A DNA stretch of 64,000 bases, taken from Psococerastis gibbosa. Taxonomy: Eukaryota > Arthropoda > Insecta > Psocodea > Psocidae. Location of the stretch: assembly GCA_963971405.1 (NCBI GenBank), contig OZ020492.1, positions 13,008,151-13,072,150 on the forward strand, read 5' to 3'. Numbering within the stretch: the first letter of the stretch is position 1; every line of letters begins with the position of its first letter. This document shows, piece after piece, positions 33,441-45,399 of the stretch. The notes under the pieces were generated by a model. That model was not told the DNA's origin and searched no databases. It saw nothing but the letters and a program-made list of their open reading frames with translations. The position numbers and the translations under genes were made by a program.

Positions 33441-36400
33441 TGACAATGGAAATGTCGGCACAGTTTCTAAAAACTTCTTGATTAGCACAATCCAATGATG
33501 AAGTTCCGTCTTCGCACTCACCTTGGGAGTTACCTGTAATAAAGGAAAAAAATTGTTCAAATCGTTGGAAATCCATTGTAATTTGTAGTGTAAGTCCGTA
33601 GAAACATGGAGGAGTCCTCAAACTACTCATCTATTTCAGCGCAGCCAAAGAATACAATCAACGGTGGTACCCAACATCGCTGGTAAAGCTGTAGGGAAAG
33701 TGCAGGGGCGCCATTTAGGAGAGGCTAATTCGCCCCCATCACCAAAATACGACAATGCACCTGACAGTCGAAGAAATTGTTCCAACCTTGTTTTAAAATG
33801 TTTCAAATTGACTTCTTACCTACCTCCTGAAAAATATTCAAATGACGCCCCTGAGAAATTAGCTCTCATAGGCTACTTGGTTAAATCAAGTTAACAATAA
33901 CAATGGTAAGCATGTCTCATAACTGTCCCCTGGTTAAATATCGGCTCCCTATCGATTTTCCTTATCCTAAAGCACTAGATTGATGCATGATCAGCCCAAT
34001 AATATACTAACACCCAACCAAATGGCATGATTTGCAATTAATTATAGATTATCCCTAATAAATCCTAAAAGGGGGGGGGGTTGTCCACCTGACGTCACTG
34101 GAGGTGAAGCAAATTCTATATAGGTCAAACATTACATTACATTACCACACAGCAATAATGGCAGGGCACGCAATGCATTTGAGCGTGAATTTTCATTTTT
34201 TCAAAAACATTTTTTTTCCACAAAACCAAATAGTTTTTTGGGAAAGCAACCTGTCCAGTTTAGTTACTCACTTTAACACCTAAAACATGCCTAAAGGTAG
34301 AAATCATCGATATAAAGATTTCGCAGAAAAATTATTTTTTAGTCATTTTTAATTAAAATTTAGTTATTTTTATTTTTTTACCACCAGAAGCAAACTATCA
34401 AGGGGCAAGCGACCCCCCGCATTTTGTTAACATTAATAACGACTACAATATATGTGAATTTAAAAGAAATCGTTGGAGCCGTTTTTGAGAAATAAGTTTT
34501 TTAGACGTTTTTTTGGAGTTTTTTTGACCCCCCCAAATTGAGTTAGCCCAAAATAAAAAAATTGTCTCGAGGTATGATTTTTGTAAGCCTACATGCTTAT
34601 TTCATCAAAATCGACCGAGTAGTTTGCCCGGAAATTGATGAACAGACAGACAGACATATTATATAATTAATCCATAATTCAAAACGAAAAAAAAAAAAAA
34701 TACAATTCCTACAGTTTTCAACTTCTTAAATCTAAATTTATAGAAAAACGTAACTGCCTAACTAGATAGCAGCACCGTTCAGTTCTCTAGCGATGACGTC
34801 ACAGTGGTCACAGTATTAACTAATTATTATTATTTATTATTATTATTATAATTATTTTTGCTTTCCTATTTTTATGTAGGAACGTATAGGAACTTAAGGA
34901 AAGCTTTGCGATGTCGAAATTCCGATATTTGAACAGATTTACACGTTAAATAGAGTAACAAACAGGTTGCTTTCCCAAAGATTTGGTTTTGTGCAAATAA
35001 TTATTTTTTGAAGAAATTATGGATATGCATGTTCGAGCAAATTCGGTCCGGTTCTTTAATTAAACGCAGCCCTATTTTATTTTGTTTCGCTTCCATAAAA
35101 AACACTCACGTGTAGCAACTCTGAGTTGGAAGCATTCACTAGCTTTTACTGCAAATTGTTGCTTAGGCAATTATGTAACCCGCAAATAATAAGACATGAG
35201 GTTGTGAAAAAAGATGTGCTAATATTTTTTGCTTTCTAATTTATGAGTTGGTATAAGGAAAGCTTTGTGATGGTCTAAAATTCCAATTTTTGAGATTTCA
35301 ACGGATTTTCACGTTTTGAGGTCTCAGGACCAAAAATAAGAAATATCTCTCTGTCTGTCTCTTTTTCTATTGGTCTGCATATCTTTAATGAAATTGAGCA
35401 TTATAATTATTTTTTGAACATAGATGAATCCAGGGCTGTAGGATAGGGAAAATTTATACAAAGCCGATATTTAACCTCGGGGAAATTAGTTACGAAGATG
35501 TTTTTTTTTTACTCGTATCTGCACTTTATCATGCTTTCACCTGCATCATTGCGTTAATGGTAAGTTGGTCTCAGCTTGTCCACTATCGCTTGTAGCCGGT
35601 GTAGGTTGACATCGAGGACATCTCAGCTTGCCAATGGCCAAAAATGTATACGGAAACAATACAAATAATGTCCGAAATCCATGGGGTCGTTGGCATTGGA
35701 CAAGGGACCAATGGGCCTAGATCCATAAAGAAGTCATTCAGGGCATTATTATATACTAAGCTGTTTTGGTTGATGGTAGAATTCAACGTCCTTTGGATCT
35801 TGGCAAGAAGTTGATAGCTATAGGCAGGCACGTAGCCAGGGAGGGGGCTTTGGGGGCTGAAGCCCCTCACGAAATGTAAAAAAATGGGGAAAGAAATGAT
35901 TTTTTAGTTTATTTATATTTGTTCTCGCTCGATCCAGTGTATATACAGTAGATTCGATAGTGCAAGATACTTCCGCAGATTACGGAAGACTTGACCCGGG
36001 TATCCCATACCCCCCCCAACCCACTGGTAGTTAGCCCCTCCCGAAATAAAATCCTGGCTACGTGTTTGGCTATAGGCTATCTAGTCTCTCTCGAAAATAT
36101 TTTATACATACGCCTCTGCCTTCAGTATACAGTATATACGTTTTTGGTACGCATGCCTAAAATCAGGTACTAGATAATATATATTTAACCCCAACCGTTG
36201 CCCCCCCCCCCACCAATCAATCCGCGGGTGCTTTCGCCCACTAGAATTTAACAAATAATAATATTGGGGCAATAGGTTCGGTATATATAATGCTCCAGCA
36301 GCCTGATCGAGGCGATTATAATACCGGTATTTATTTAATCCCCTGGCAATAAAAATGTAAACAAGATAATTTTATAATGGAAAGTGCTATTCAAAATTTG

Positions 36401-39400
36401 TTTGTTTACAGTTATAATCCTAGGGTACTTATTTAACCCCGGTATTATAATCGCCTCGATCAGGCTGCAGGGCCACAATACGGTCGAAATGGGAGGGGAT
36501 GGAATAAAAGGTCTTCCGTGAAAATAAAACATTGCAAGTGTGTAGTTCGAACTAACAATCTTTCGAGTGAACGTCAGAGTCCTCTTGCATTACAAAGTGC
36601 TAACTTTACTTGCCTGCTTTGCGCCAACGGCCTAACCATGTTGAATCCATTAGAGCAGAGCATGTTTCAAACTGCGGGAAACTTGATAGAGTGTACAGTG
36701 TTGGCAGGGGAACATGGTACGACATGATTTTTTTTTTTTTTTATTTAATTGGGGCACAGGTGTTGTTACCTGTGTGCACTTAAGCCTATTTGGCCTATTG
36801 TGCCCCAACAAAAAAGTATCTACATCACTTCTACATCTCTTCCTCGAGAACTATCTCCATCTGGAGAACCAGGATCTTGAGGGGATTTAGAAGTGGTAGG
36901 TAGGTCTTTTACATGTAACTGCAAGCTTCCCGAGCATGCTACTCTTCTTCATGCGGTTGCATCGCAGTGAAGGAGGATGTGCTTGAGGTCCTCCACTCCT
37001 TCATTGCAGAATCTGCAAGACTGTAGTTGTATCCCCAAGAGACTTCAGATATATAACCCTAAGACCAAAGACGCCAAGGCCTGTACGACATGATAACGCG
37101 CTGAGACTATACCAGTCCTTCTACGTGCGTGTCGAGTCCTGGTCACCTCCGAATTCATCGTGTGACTTTACCATGTTCCCCAAGTGGTGCGGAATCCTCT
37201 ATAATCAGGAGGTCCACCCTGTCAGTCAACTCCCCTTTCCCCTGAGGTGAACGAGTCTGCCCTTAGGGTGCCTCAAGTTAACAAACAGACTCACTCCCCC
37301 CGCAAGGCTGACAGGGTTGCTTATAGCAGAAATGCTGAAAGCAGGCGTTAGAAACAACAAACACTTGCCTGCTTTGTAGTGCCATCTAAGCACACATCGC
37401 TCACAGGTAACATCGCTGGGCAATCTCAGAGGGATGGTGTAGTTTTCGGCGTCATAAGTGGTCACGTCGAACTGCGGTGAGTTATTCTCCAAAAAGACAG
37501 ACTTGAAGCATTCCTCGGTTTCGACGGTGTCGGTGAGGTCGCAAAGTCCGAATTCGAAGTGACCTTTGTGGGACGCAGTGAGCTCGACCCAAACGGGTAC
37601 CACCTGGCCCTTCTTGTATGTGTCCACCACAATGCCGCGCCCGTATAGACCCCTGTCTTCGTTCTGGCGAGGGGTAAGATCGGCGTAATTATCGCCGCAG
37701 ATGCCGCAATGCCCGCCATTTTGACCGAATTGTACCTATGTGAAGGAGACAATTATTTAGAGACATATTTGATATGATTTTGGATAGGGATGCGAGACTA
37801 TGTAGTAGACTATGAAACTCAACAAAAAAGGAAAAATTTCCCCGCATACTTCCTGACTGCCCACTTATCAGGGTGGTTTTCAACATGTCTCGTTTAAAAA
37901 AGTGCTGAAGTGAGCAGTGCAGTGCGGCCAGTGGCGAACTAACCTTTGTAATGGCTTCTTCATTATTAAACAATAAAAAATAGAATAGAATAGAATAGAA
38001 AAACCGTATATTTCTCAACAAAATGAACATGTGAACGTGAAATAACATGTGCCCCCTCAAGCCGAAGCGTAGGAGGGTGGCACTTCATACCTAATATAAG
38101 TTTTAACTTATATAACTAATATTTAAAAATATTAATAAATATTGACATGGAAAAAAAAAGCGGACTATTGTCCTTGTTAAGCAATAGAATGTCTAGGTTT
38201 CTATTACATTTTTTTAAATTTACACATACAAAGCGGACTATGGTCCTTGTTACTGAAATACATTCCTAAGTAAAAATCAATAAATAAATAAATTACAAGA
38301 CGTAGTTAGTTTAAGTGACATAATTCCCCCTCCAGCCAGAGTACAATTTCACGTTTATAAGCCTGTACTGTTTTTTTTCCCTGGTGAATCGCTGTTGTAG
38401 GTGCGTTTATTTGTGTAATTGTATAGTGTTACTGCTTGGTATAGTAATAATAGTAATAAATAGATCTGATGTTAGAATTTAAAAAGATTAGGATTTATTT
38501 GCACAGAACAGTACACTAGGAGATATTTCGCACAATCGCCGACCCCGCTTTGCCCCTTTTAATACTCTATGTTGACGACTAGTGTAAGTATCACATTATT
38601 TTCACTTTGTCTGGCCGCCATCTTTAAATTGTTGATTTGTCGTTAATATTGTTTTCACTACTGTCGTAGATACACTGGCTTTCAGTCACATTTGATTCAA
38701 ACCTTCTGCGACCAATATGAGCTGATGATATTATATGATTATATATGACTTTTTAAAGTTTTTGATCGGCCGCCATCATGAAACAAATTGGCTGGTTAAC
38801 GAACTTGAGGAAGCAAGGCCATAGCCAAGGGGGGTTCATGGGTGTTCACCCCCCCCCCCCCCCCCCCCGAAATGAAATGGTTTGATACTAGATAGTATCG
38901 GATTTTGAGAGGAAAAATAAAAACTACTATGTAATTAATATCCAATGAAATTTCTGAAACCCCCTGGCTGCGGCCTTGTGAGGAAGAGATTTGCATGTAA
39001 TATTTTTGTGCCAAGTTTCATCAAAATCCGATACTATCTACGGAAGTTAGTGTTTCCTGAAATCGATATACGATACATTACACCATTAGACCCTGGACTA
39101 TAGCCTATAGTCTTTTGAACTTCTGTGGGTTTCTTTTGGCCACAGAAACCAGGAGGCGTACAGGATCAGCAATAACAGCTATCAGGTGCAATCGTAGCTA
39201 AGTAGATAGCTAAAGCAGATTTCTCAATGTGGAAGTTATTGATTTACACAATTGCATAACTTACATTCTGCAGAAACTATTAAACTACTGTACGATAGAA
39301 CATGTGAAACTGACTTGTGCACAATGCCGGATCCACGGGGGGGGGGGGGGTCAGGGGGTTATGACCCCCAAGTGAGTAAAGTCATATGATACTTAGTAAA

Positions 39401-40557
39401 AAAAATTGAATAAAACTCAACTTTTCAACAAAAAAAATTACTTTTTAAACTGACAAAAATTTTGTGACCCCCCCCCCCTAAATTTTCCACTGGATCCGCC
39501 CTTGGTTGTGCAAACGTGGTAATGTAATAAGTTAATAATGAGGATTGGCTGGAGTGATCCACGAAATAATTATTAATCCCCGCGGCTCTTGGATGGGGGG
39601 GGGGGGTCACTTTTCTTCCTTTAGTCAAGCTATACTTACTTCTTTCCCACCACAGTTGAGGCCCATATCTGTGTAGTTGGGCTCTGTAGGGAATCCGAAA
39701 CGCCACATGCTGCTACGATTGGGTGGGTTCATCAATCTGCCATGGCCTGAAGCCTAAAAAAACAAGTGAACAAAACCCATTAGGTCGCTTGTCCCTTGAT
39801 AGCTTGATTCAGGGTGCAAAAAAAAGGAAAAACATTTCTGGTGAACCTTTCTATTGATGCTTTTTAACTTCAGGTATGTTTTAGGTGCTAATAGAGTAAC
39901 AAAAATCGGACCGGTTGCTTTTCCAAGCAAAGTTTTGTTTTTGATGAATGGAAAAAAAGGATGGATAATCCGTGCCCCGACGCATTAAACACCCTGCCAT
40001 TTGAAGGGGGCCAGGGACGGATCCAGTCCATTTTGGGGGGGGGGGTAGTTGTGGGTCAAAATAGGAAAAACACATGTAGGATCGATTAAATTAGAGCGTA
40101 ATAAATTAATTTACAATAGATTTACCAAATTTTAGGGAGGCAGCTACCCCCCTCTGTATCCGTCCTTGAGGGGGGCCCAGTCCCTTGGAATTCCGATTTT
40201 ACAAAATGTAAAACTGCCTTATTAATTGCACGCTTGAATAAATAAACGATTTTTCATTTCATTTTCATTTCATTTCATTTTTTAGTAGTCCAGATGCTGG
40301 CCTATGTCTACCGACTTAATGTCAGAAAAATGCAAAGTCAATAAGAGTTCGATGACAGCGTGATTCTAAATAGAATAGTAAATTATCGTATTTACTCTTA
40401 AATCGTATTTACTATAATTCTATATAACCAGCATAAACAAAAAGCTTTCTTTCAAATTATTACGCACACTTTCGTAAAATGAAAAACTTAGTTGAAAACT
40501 TACATGGCCAATGAATAGCACGAATGATACTGCAAATACAGAAAACTTGGTAACCAT
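33436..40557 (-). CDS. Secreted AA15-family lytic polysaccharide monooxygenase, four exons
   Basis: Minus-strand coding exons: 40557-40504, 39753-39640, 37735-37369 and 33533-33436; 210 residues. The family is copper-dependent and cleaves chitin or cellulose by oxidation outside the cell. Seen: signal peptide MVTKFSVFAVSFVLFIGH plus ASG, then His22 as the mature first residue (HGRLMNPP), the N-terminal copper ligand. Downstream are GQNGGHCGICGD, a second copper His at 112 (SHKGHFEFG, mature position 91), RWHYKAGNS, and the C-terminal FRNCADISIV. Ten cysteines would allow five disulfides. Length fits a single catalytic domain without a binding module. The axial position probably holds Phe200 (from EVFRNC); the characterised firebrat enzyme is recalled as having Tyr there. 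Exon 3 ends with a consensus GC donor (gcaagt at 37368). The gene is convergent with Pten. Substrate cannot be told from sequence. Confidence 0.93.
34071..34660 (-). mobile_element. Dispersed element R, partial copy e (AA15 intron 3)
   Basis: Runs from the poly-C/tgacgtca block to the gtctgtctgtct block; both ends are missing. Confidence 0.7.
34857..35365 (+). mobile_element. Two element R fragments (AA15 intron 3)
   Basis: 34857-35065 joins the 5' end to the 3' end through a large internal deletion. 35228-35365 is a 5' fragment ending near ctctgtctgtctc. Confidence 0.65.
35535..35740 (-). mobile_element. Short element family C (AA15 intron 3)
   Basis: Reverse copy with ccggtgtaggttgacatcg and tggacaagggaccaatggg. 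Confidence 0.65.
35825..36068 (+). mobile_element. hAT MITE, CACGTAGCC type (AA15 intron 3)
   Basis: Starts caggcacgtagccagg and ends cctggctacgtgtttg, with the perfect 8-bp duplication gctatagg (35817-35824, 36069-36076). Confidence 0.88.
36296..36472. repeat. Foldback repeat (AA15 intron 3)
   Basis: Arms gcctgatcgaggcgattata plus ataccgg closing with the complement; a smaller inner complementarity (tgtaaaca/tgtttaca) sits near the centre. Confidence 0.75.
36527..37340 (-). repeat. SINE A head followed by decayed LINE-like repeat (AA15 intron 3)
   Basis: 36527-36605 is a reverse SINE A head. 36640-36725 and 37130-37320 match parts of repeats at 58650-58840 and 49870-50090 (tggtcacctccgaattcatc, caggaggtccaccctgtcag). 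Around 36930-37030 the reverse strand reads CRFCNEGVEDLKHILLHC, a LINE C-terminal zinc-like motif. Confidence 0.5.
38814..38978 (-). mobile_element. hAT MITE, GTAGCCAGG type (AA15 intron 2)
   Basis: Ends caaggccatagccaag and ggctgcggccttg, with perfect duplication tgaggaag (38806-38813, 38979-38986). Confidence 0.85.
39322..39504 (+). mobile_element. hAT MITE, GGATCC type (AA15 intron 2)
   Basis: Ends caatgccggatccacg and ggatccgcccttg, flanked by cttgtgca and gttgtgca (one mismatch). Confidence 0.75.
39784..39925 (+). mobile_element. Element R, internal fragment (AA15 intron 1)
   Basis: Matches the R block cttgatagtttgcttc ... ggtatgttttaggtg, with actcggaccggtt-like sequence at its end. 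Confidence 0.5.
40012..40168 (+). mobile_element. hAT MITE, CAGGGACGG type (AA15 intron 1)
   Basis: Ends cagggacggatccag and gtatccgtccttg, flanked by aagggggc and aggggggc. Fragments of this family end at 5308, 30601 and 42592. Confidence 0.75.
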
Positions 40558-40593
40558 TTTGTTCAATAAAATTTTAAGAAACAGAAAAACAAC

Positions 40594-40627
40594 TAAGAAA
40601 AGCTATAGGTAGCATTTGGTTTAAATA
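40594..40627 (-). promoter_or_regulatory. Predicted core promoter of the AA15 gene
   Basis: Upstream of the AA15 ATG the minus strand has TATTTAAA (40627-40620) and, about 30 nt downstream, CTTAGTT around 40594, a plausible initiator. Spacing fits a TATA/Inr promoter with a 5' UTR of about 37 nt. AT-rich sequence makes chance matches likely. Confidence 0.35.
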
Positions 40628-40689
40628 CATTTTCGATATCTCACTTGTCACAAACGTCTGACTTATCAGAAATTCTAAAGGATTGAATC

Positions 40690-41815
40690 ATTGCTTTTGA
40701 TTACGATTTAATTTAAATAATATGTCAACGAGGTACAACCGGGTGCAATTTGTGTGAAATCTGAGTCTGTGGGGGTGCAATACCAGATCCACCAGCTTTT
40801 TTTTAAACTGCCCATGTGAGACATGTGTCCCATAAGAAAATATATAAAAGAAAATTGCCTTTTTTTGCAATTTGGCGCCGTATTTCGGGCCTTTACTTCG
40901 CCCCTTCCCTTATACAATTAACCCATATAGGCTAGTCGAACGGGACTGTAATCTGCAGAGTTCAAATCTATAAGAGTGCAGCTATTTATCGCGGTGACTT
41001 ACAGGATAGAATATTTATTTGCCCGTTCACTAATTAAATACATATTGACTCTAAGTGCCTCAGTAAGAGTGCAGTAAAATAATAATAATAATAATATAAT
41101 ATTTTTTATATTATCAAAACATAAATTATTCAGTCCTAGGCTATACTCATTTATATAGTATTGTAGTTCATATAATGTCATGTAAAGTCGGTTTACAGAC
41201 GATAGTAACGTGTAACGTGACAACGCCTAAATTACAAAATTTCACTTAAATAATATATGGCTGGAAAGAGAAAGAAATGTGGAAAAGCCCTTAAGTAGTT
41301 TGAATTTTTTAATTAGATAATAACGCGGCCGAATGAGGCCTATTTTTGTTGAAAATCGTGCGCACCTCCCGACGTTTCACACCCCCAAAGCCAAACCCCT
41401 AGCTTGATCTCCACAAATATAGCATGGCCTGAAAGAGGAAGAATAGACGAAGACATGGATATAATTCCACATTCCTTCCACATCAGCCCAAAAATGAGCG
41501 TCATCCATGAGTACAGAAATCAGGATGCGCGTAACAAGATGACGCGTCACCCACCACGTGATCGAGTCCCAATATGGCGCGTCACTAGGATTTTCTCCCT
41601 ACGTCGATAAAGAAGTTTCATTTCAAAAATTAAAAGGTTAGGGGCCTAAAAGAGTATTAATTAAAAATATAAAACAATGTATATATTATACATTATATAT
41701 ATATTATACATTATGTATATGCCACCCCCCCCCCCCCCAAATGGGAAAATGTACGAGGAAATTAAATAATCTGAGCAGTTGTTTTATACAATTTTCCAGA
41801 TCTAACAGATGTTCG
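40690..41815. other. Upstream flank of the AA15 gene, nothing recognised
   Basis: AT-rich with a TAATAA run near 41080 and TATATA/TACATTATA near 41690. No exon was seen. Confidence 0.35.
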
Positions 41816-41821
41816 GTTTAA

Positions 41822-42216
41822 GAGGATATGCTACGTAGAAAATGAGCACCCCAAAATTTGTTGTTTTTATGGACTATTTATTTTTTATTTAATTAACAAA
41901 GCAAGTCATTAAAGATTTGGCTCATGGAAGTTGTAGAAGACTACTTTGTGCATCATATAATCGGGTATTTTTACTTTTCGGTTTTGTAGTTCATCCAAAA
42001 ATCCCAGAATACGCATAATTTTAGTCCGTTCTGGTATTTATGAAAGAACTAAGGTACCAAAAATTTAATATTTCCTATTACATGATGCGTGAAGCAGTCT
42101 TCTACAACTTCCATGAGCCAAATTTTTAATGACTTGCTTTTTTAATTAAATAAAAAATAAAACATCAATAAAAACAACAAATTTTGGGGTGTTCATTTTC
42201 TACGAAGCATGTCCTC
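41822..42216. mobile_element. Foldback MITE flanked by TTAA
   Basis: Arms begin gaggatatgctacgtagaaa and end with the complement of gaggacatgcttcgtagaaa; arms are over 100 bp. Both sides have TTAA (41818-41821, 42217-42220), the target of piggyBac-type transposases, though the termini lack the usual CCC. Confidence 0.75.
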
Positions 42217-42701
42217 TTAACAGCTAGTGAGCGGTATCCAGTTTGGTTGCTAAACTTCAACGTCGTCTTGGGTGTTAAGCCCGCGGCTAGAAGTTGTTAG
42301 CTGTAGGTGCCCCTCCGAAAATATTGTAATTAACGCCAATTACATATCGCATATTTAACCATTATTTTATGGCCAGTTGTAAAACCGTGCACGGGCGTCG
42401 CCTTGCGGTAGATGACGTACTATATTATATATTATTTTTAATCAGGAATATATGCTGCCCCCCCCCAAATTTGGTAAATCTATTGTAAATTAAGTTATTA
42501 CGCTCTAATTTAGTCGATCCTACATAAGTTTTTCCTATTTTGACCCTCAGCTACCCCCCCCCCCAAAAAAAAATGGGCTGGATCCGTCCCTGCTCGTAGG
42601 TGAGGGGAGGGGTTGATAAATGCATGTATTTGTGTATTTATATAAGAAGGTGATATATGTAATGAAGAAAAGCAAAGTTATAAGTATCAAAAACGTTTAT
42701 T

Positions 42702-43608
42702 GCTTTCCAATTTATACGTAGTAAAAGGGAAGCTTTGTAATGGTCCAAATTTTCGATTCCGAGTTTTTAACGAATTTATACGTTTTGAGGTACCAGGAAC
42801 CAAAAAAAGTGGTTTTTAGGAAATGTCTGTCTGTCGCTCTGTCTGTCTGTCTGTCTGTGTGTCTGTATATCTGTCTATATGTCTGTCTGTCTGTGCGTCG
42901 ATTTCCGGGCAAACTACTCGGTCGATTTTGATGAAATTTTGCAAGTAGGTTCACAAAAATCATACCTCGGGACCATTTTTTTTATTTGGGGCTAACTCAA
43001 TTTGGGGGGGGGGGTTGTATTCCCAAAAAACTAAAAAAAAACGTCTAAAAAAATTATTTCACAAAAACGGCTCCAACGATTTCTTTTAAATTCACATACT
43101 GTATATTGTAGTTGTTATTAGTGTTAATAAAATGTGGGGGCCGCTTGCCCCTTGATAGTTTGCTTCTGGGGATAAAAAAATAAAAATAACTAAATTTTCA
43201 AGAAAAATGACTAAAAAATAATTTTTCTGCGAAACCTTTCTATCGATGATTTCTACTTTCAGGTATGTTTTAGGTGTTAAATTGAGTAACGAAACCGGAG
43301 TGGTGGCTTTCCCCGAAAAGTATTTGGTTTTGTACAAAAAATGTTTTTTTTTTTTTTAAATGATAGAAAATTCACGCTCAAATGCATTGCGTGCCCTGCC
43401 AGTATTGCTGTGTGGTAATGTGTTGGTCTGACCTATCTAGAATTTACCTCACCTCCAGTGACGTCAGGTGGACACCCCCCCCCCCCCCCCCCGAGATATC
43501 GGAAATTTAACCATAGGAAAATTATTTACCATGAAATTACTCATTTTCTCTATCTACTAATTTTGATAAATTGGAAAGCATGTTCGAGTAAACTCGGACC
43601 GGTTCTTT
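42702..43608 (+). mobile_element. Dispersed element R, near-full copy f
   Basis: Best-preserved copy: gctttccaatttatacgtag, the TGTCTGTC tract, gacgtca block at 43459-43466 and actcggaccggttcttt end. Confidence 0.78.
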
Positions 43609-44539
43609 ATAATATTGTTTACTATTAGTCAAAAATTCACTTGTATAGAAACTCGAAGTTAGGCATTATATCCAACTTAATTTTTCATAAAAGCAATCAC
43701 TTATTTTTTCGCATGGCCCATCCATGGCTCCACTGTAGAGGCTCATGGTTCCCTGGGGAGCCATGGCTCACCATTTGAGAACCCCTGATCTATCGAATAC
43801 GCTTTCTAGCTATCTCACTCATTGTTACAATCTCTATACATTAATGAGGTTAGTAATACTAAGGACTGTTTCAAAAGGGCCGACATGCCTTGTAGGCTAC
43901 ACATTAACATGCGTATAACGCAAGGGTCAGTCGCTAAACTTCGCTATGCGTTTTGTTCAATTGGGCACTCCATTCATAGAAATCATAGGTAACATAACGG
44001 ACGCATGAGCCAGGCCGGCTCATACATTATTTGCACGTAGATTACGGACTAGCGCCAAAGCTGGTTGGCACAAACCGGCTTTAAAGTCAACGGCGGATTT
44101 TGCGTCCAATTTATGGGGGGGGGGGGGGGGTCAGCGGGCAGATTCAGTGGATTATAACATTAAAAAACATCATTATTTTTAATTCCCACTGTAAACCCAT
44201 ATTATCTAGTGTAAGTTCATTTAATTTTTTAAAATCCGCCCTTGTATATAGTAGCAGTAGGAGATACGATCACATGAAAGCTAATCGGAAGAAACAATAT
44301 TAAAGCTTCTTTACCTTATACTCGGCACTTAGGGCAACATGAAAGTATCAATCTGCTATCAACTGGAGTAGATTTTCATGTAGCTAGAAGAATCCGGGAA
44401 ATACTGCTTCCCGTTCTTATTATAATTGTAACTTTATAAGTTGTCCTTACATGATTCTTACTTGATTCGCAGTAATAACGCACGAAAAAGGTTTTTTTTC
44501 ATTTTCATTTGTTTTTATTTTATTTTTTAAAGGTTAATC

Positions 44540-44912
44540 GCATAAAAACAATTAATGAATGTATCCGATTGACCTCTGCAGTCGCCTCTGTAGGTTTGTT
44601 TTGTAATTTTTTAAAGACTTTTTATGGGCCTAAACCCATAGGTCCCTTGCCTAACGCCATGGATTTCGGACAATTTGTATTGTTTCCGTATGAATTCTTG
44701 GCCATTGGCAAACTGGTATACGTTCTCGATGTCAACCTACACCGGCTACAAGCGATAATGGACAATCTAAGGCAAGCACGCAATGAAACAGGTGAAAGCA
44801 GGACTTAACCAAAAATACAGATAAGAGTCCTCAGTAGGTTAGTACCAGTGTTAAGTTACGACATGTCTCCGATCTCTCCGATCGCATGGTGTATAGAAAC
44901 TCGAAATTGTAA
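44540..44912 (-). mobile_element. SINE family B interrupted by element C
   Basis: SINE B pieces 44540-44597 and 44834-44912 flank an element C copy (44598-44833, + strand). The break carries a gtaggtt duplication (44590-44596 and 44834-44840). Confidence 0.75.
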
Positions 44913-45179
44913 CTTACTAGGTTTTTCGAATAGGTACGCCATCAATGGGAGTTCTGGGAACTCCTCTTAGGGAAAACGTTTGAAATAGTAGGTTTTTAAG
45001 CCTTTCTAAACCTTACAATTTAACAATTGGCTCCATTTACGTGTATACAGACTTTTTAGTCCTCCTAAGCAAGGTGTGCCCCTAAAAGCGTTGGCTTTGT
45101 GGTAAAGCCAGCCCTGCATGCTCACACTGTAAAGCTCTAACAAACTCAATCTTTTACTTTTGACAACGACAAGTTATAA

Positions 45180-45390
45180 ATAAAATAAAATAAATAAATA
45201 TTGACTTTTTGTTCTATTACTATGCCAACCTATCAATAACTAGCCAACCCTAGTTAGGGCTATAAAGCCTACACTCAACTAGGAAGACTCGGGACCGCCT
45301 GCTTTACATGACCTCTGAAGCAGTGTAGGACTCAAACCAACAACCTTTCGGGTGAAAGTCAGAGTCCGTACCACTGCTCTACAAGTTTTG
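45180..45390 (-). mobile_element. SINE family A
   Basis: Reverse copy from the TTTA tail through ttgttctattac and gccctaactaggg-like body to gtactacggactctgac-like head. Confidence 0.7.
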
Positions 45391-45399
45391 ACTGACTGA

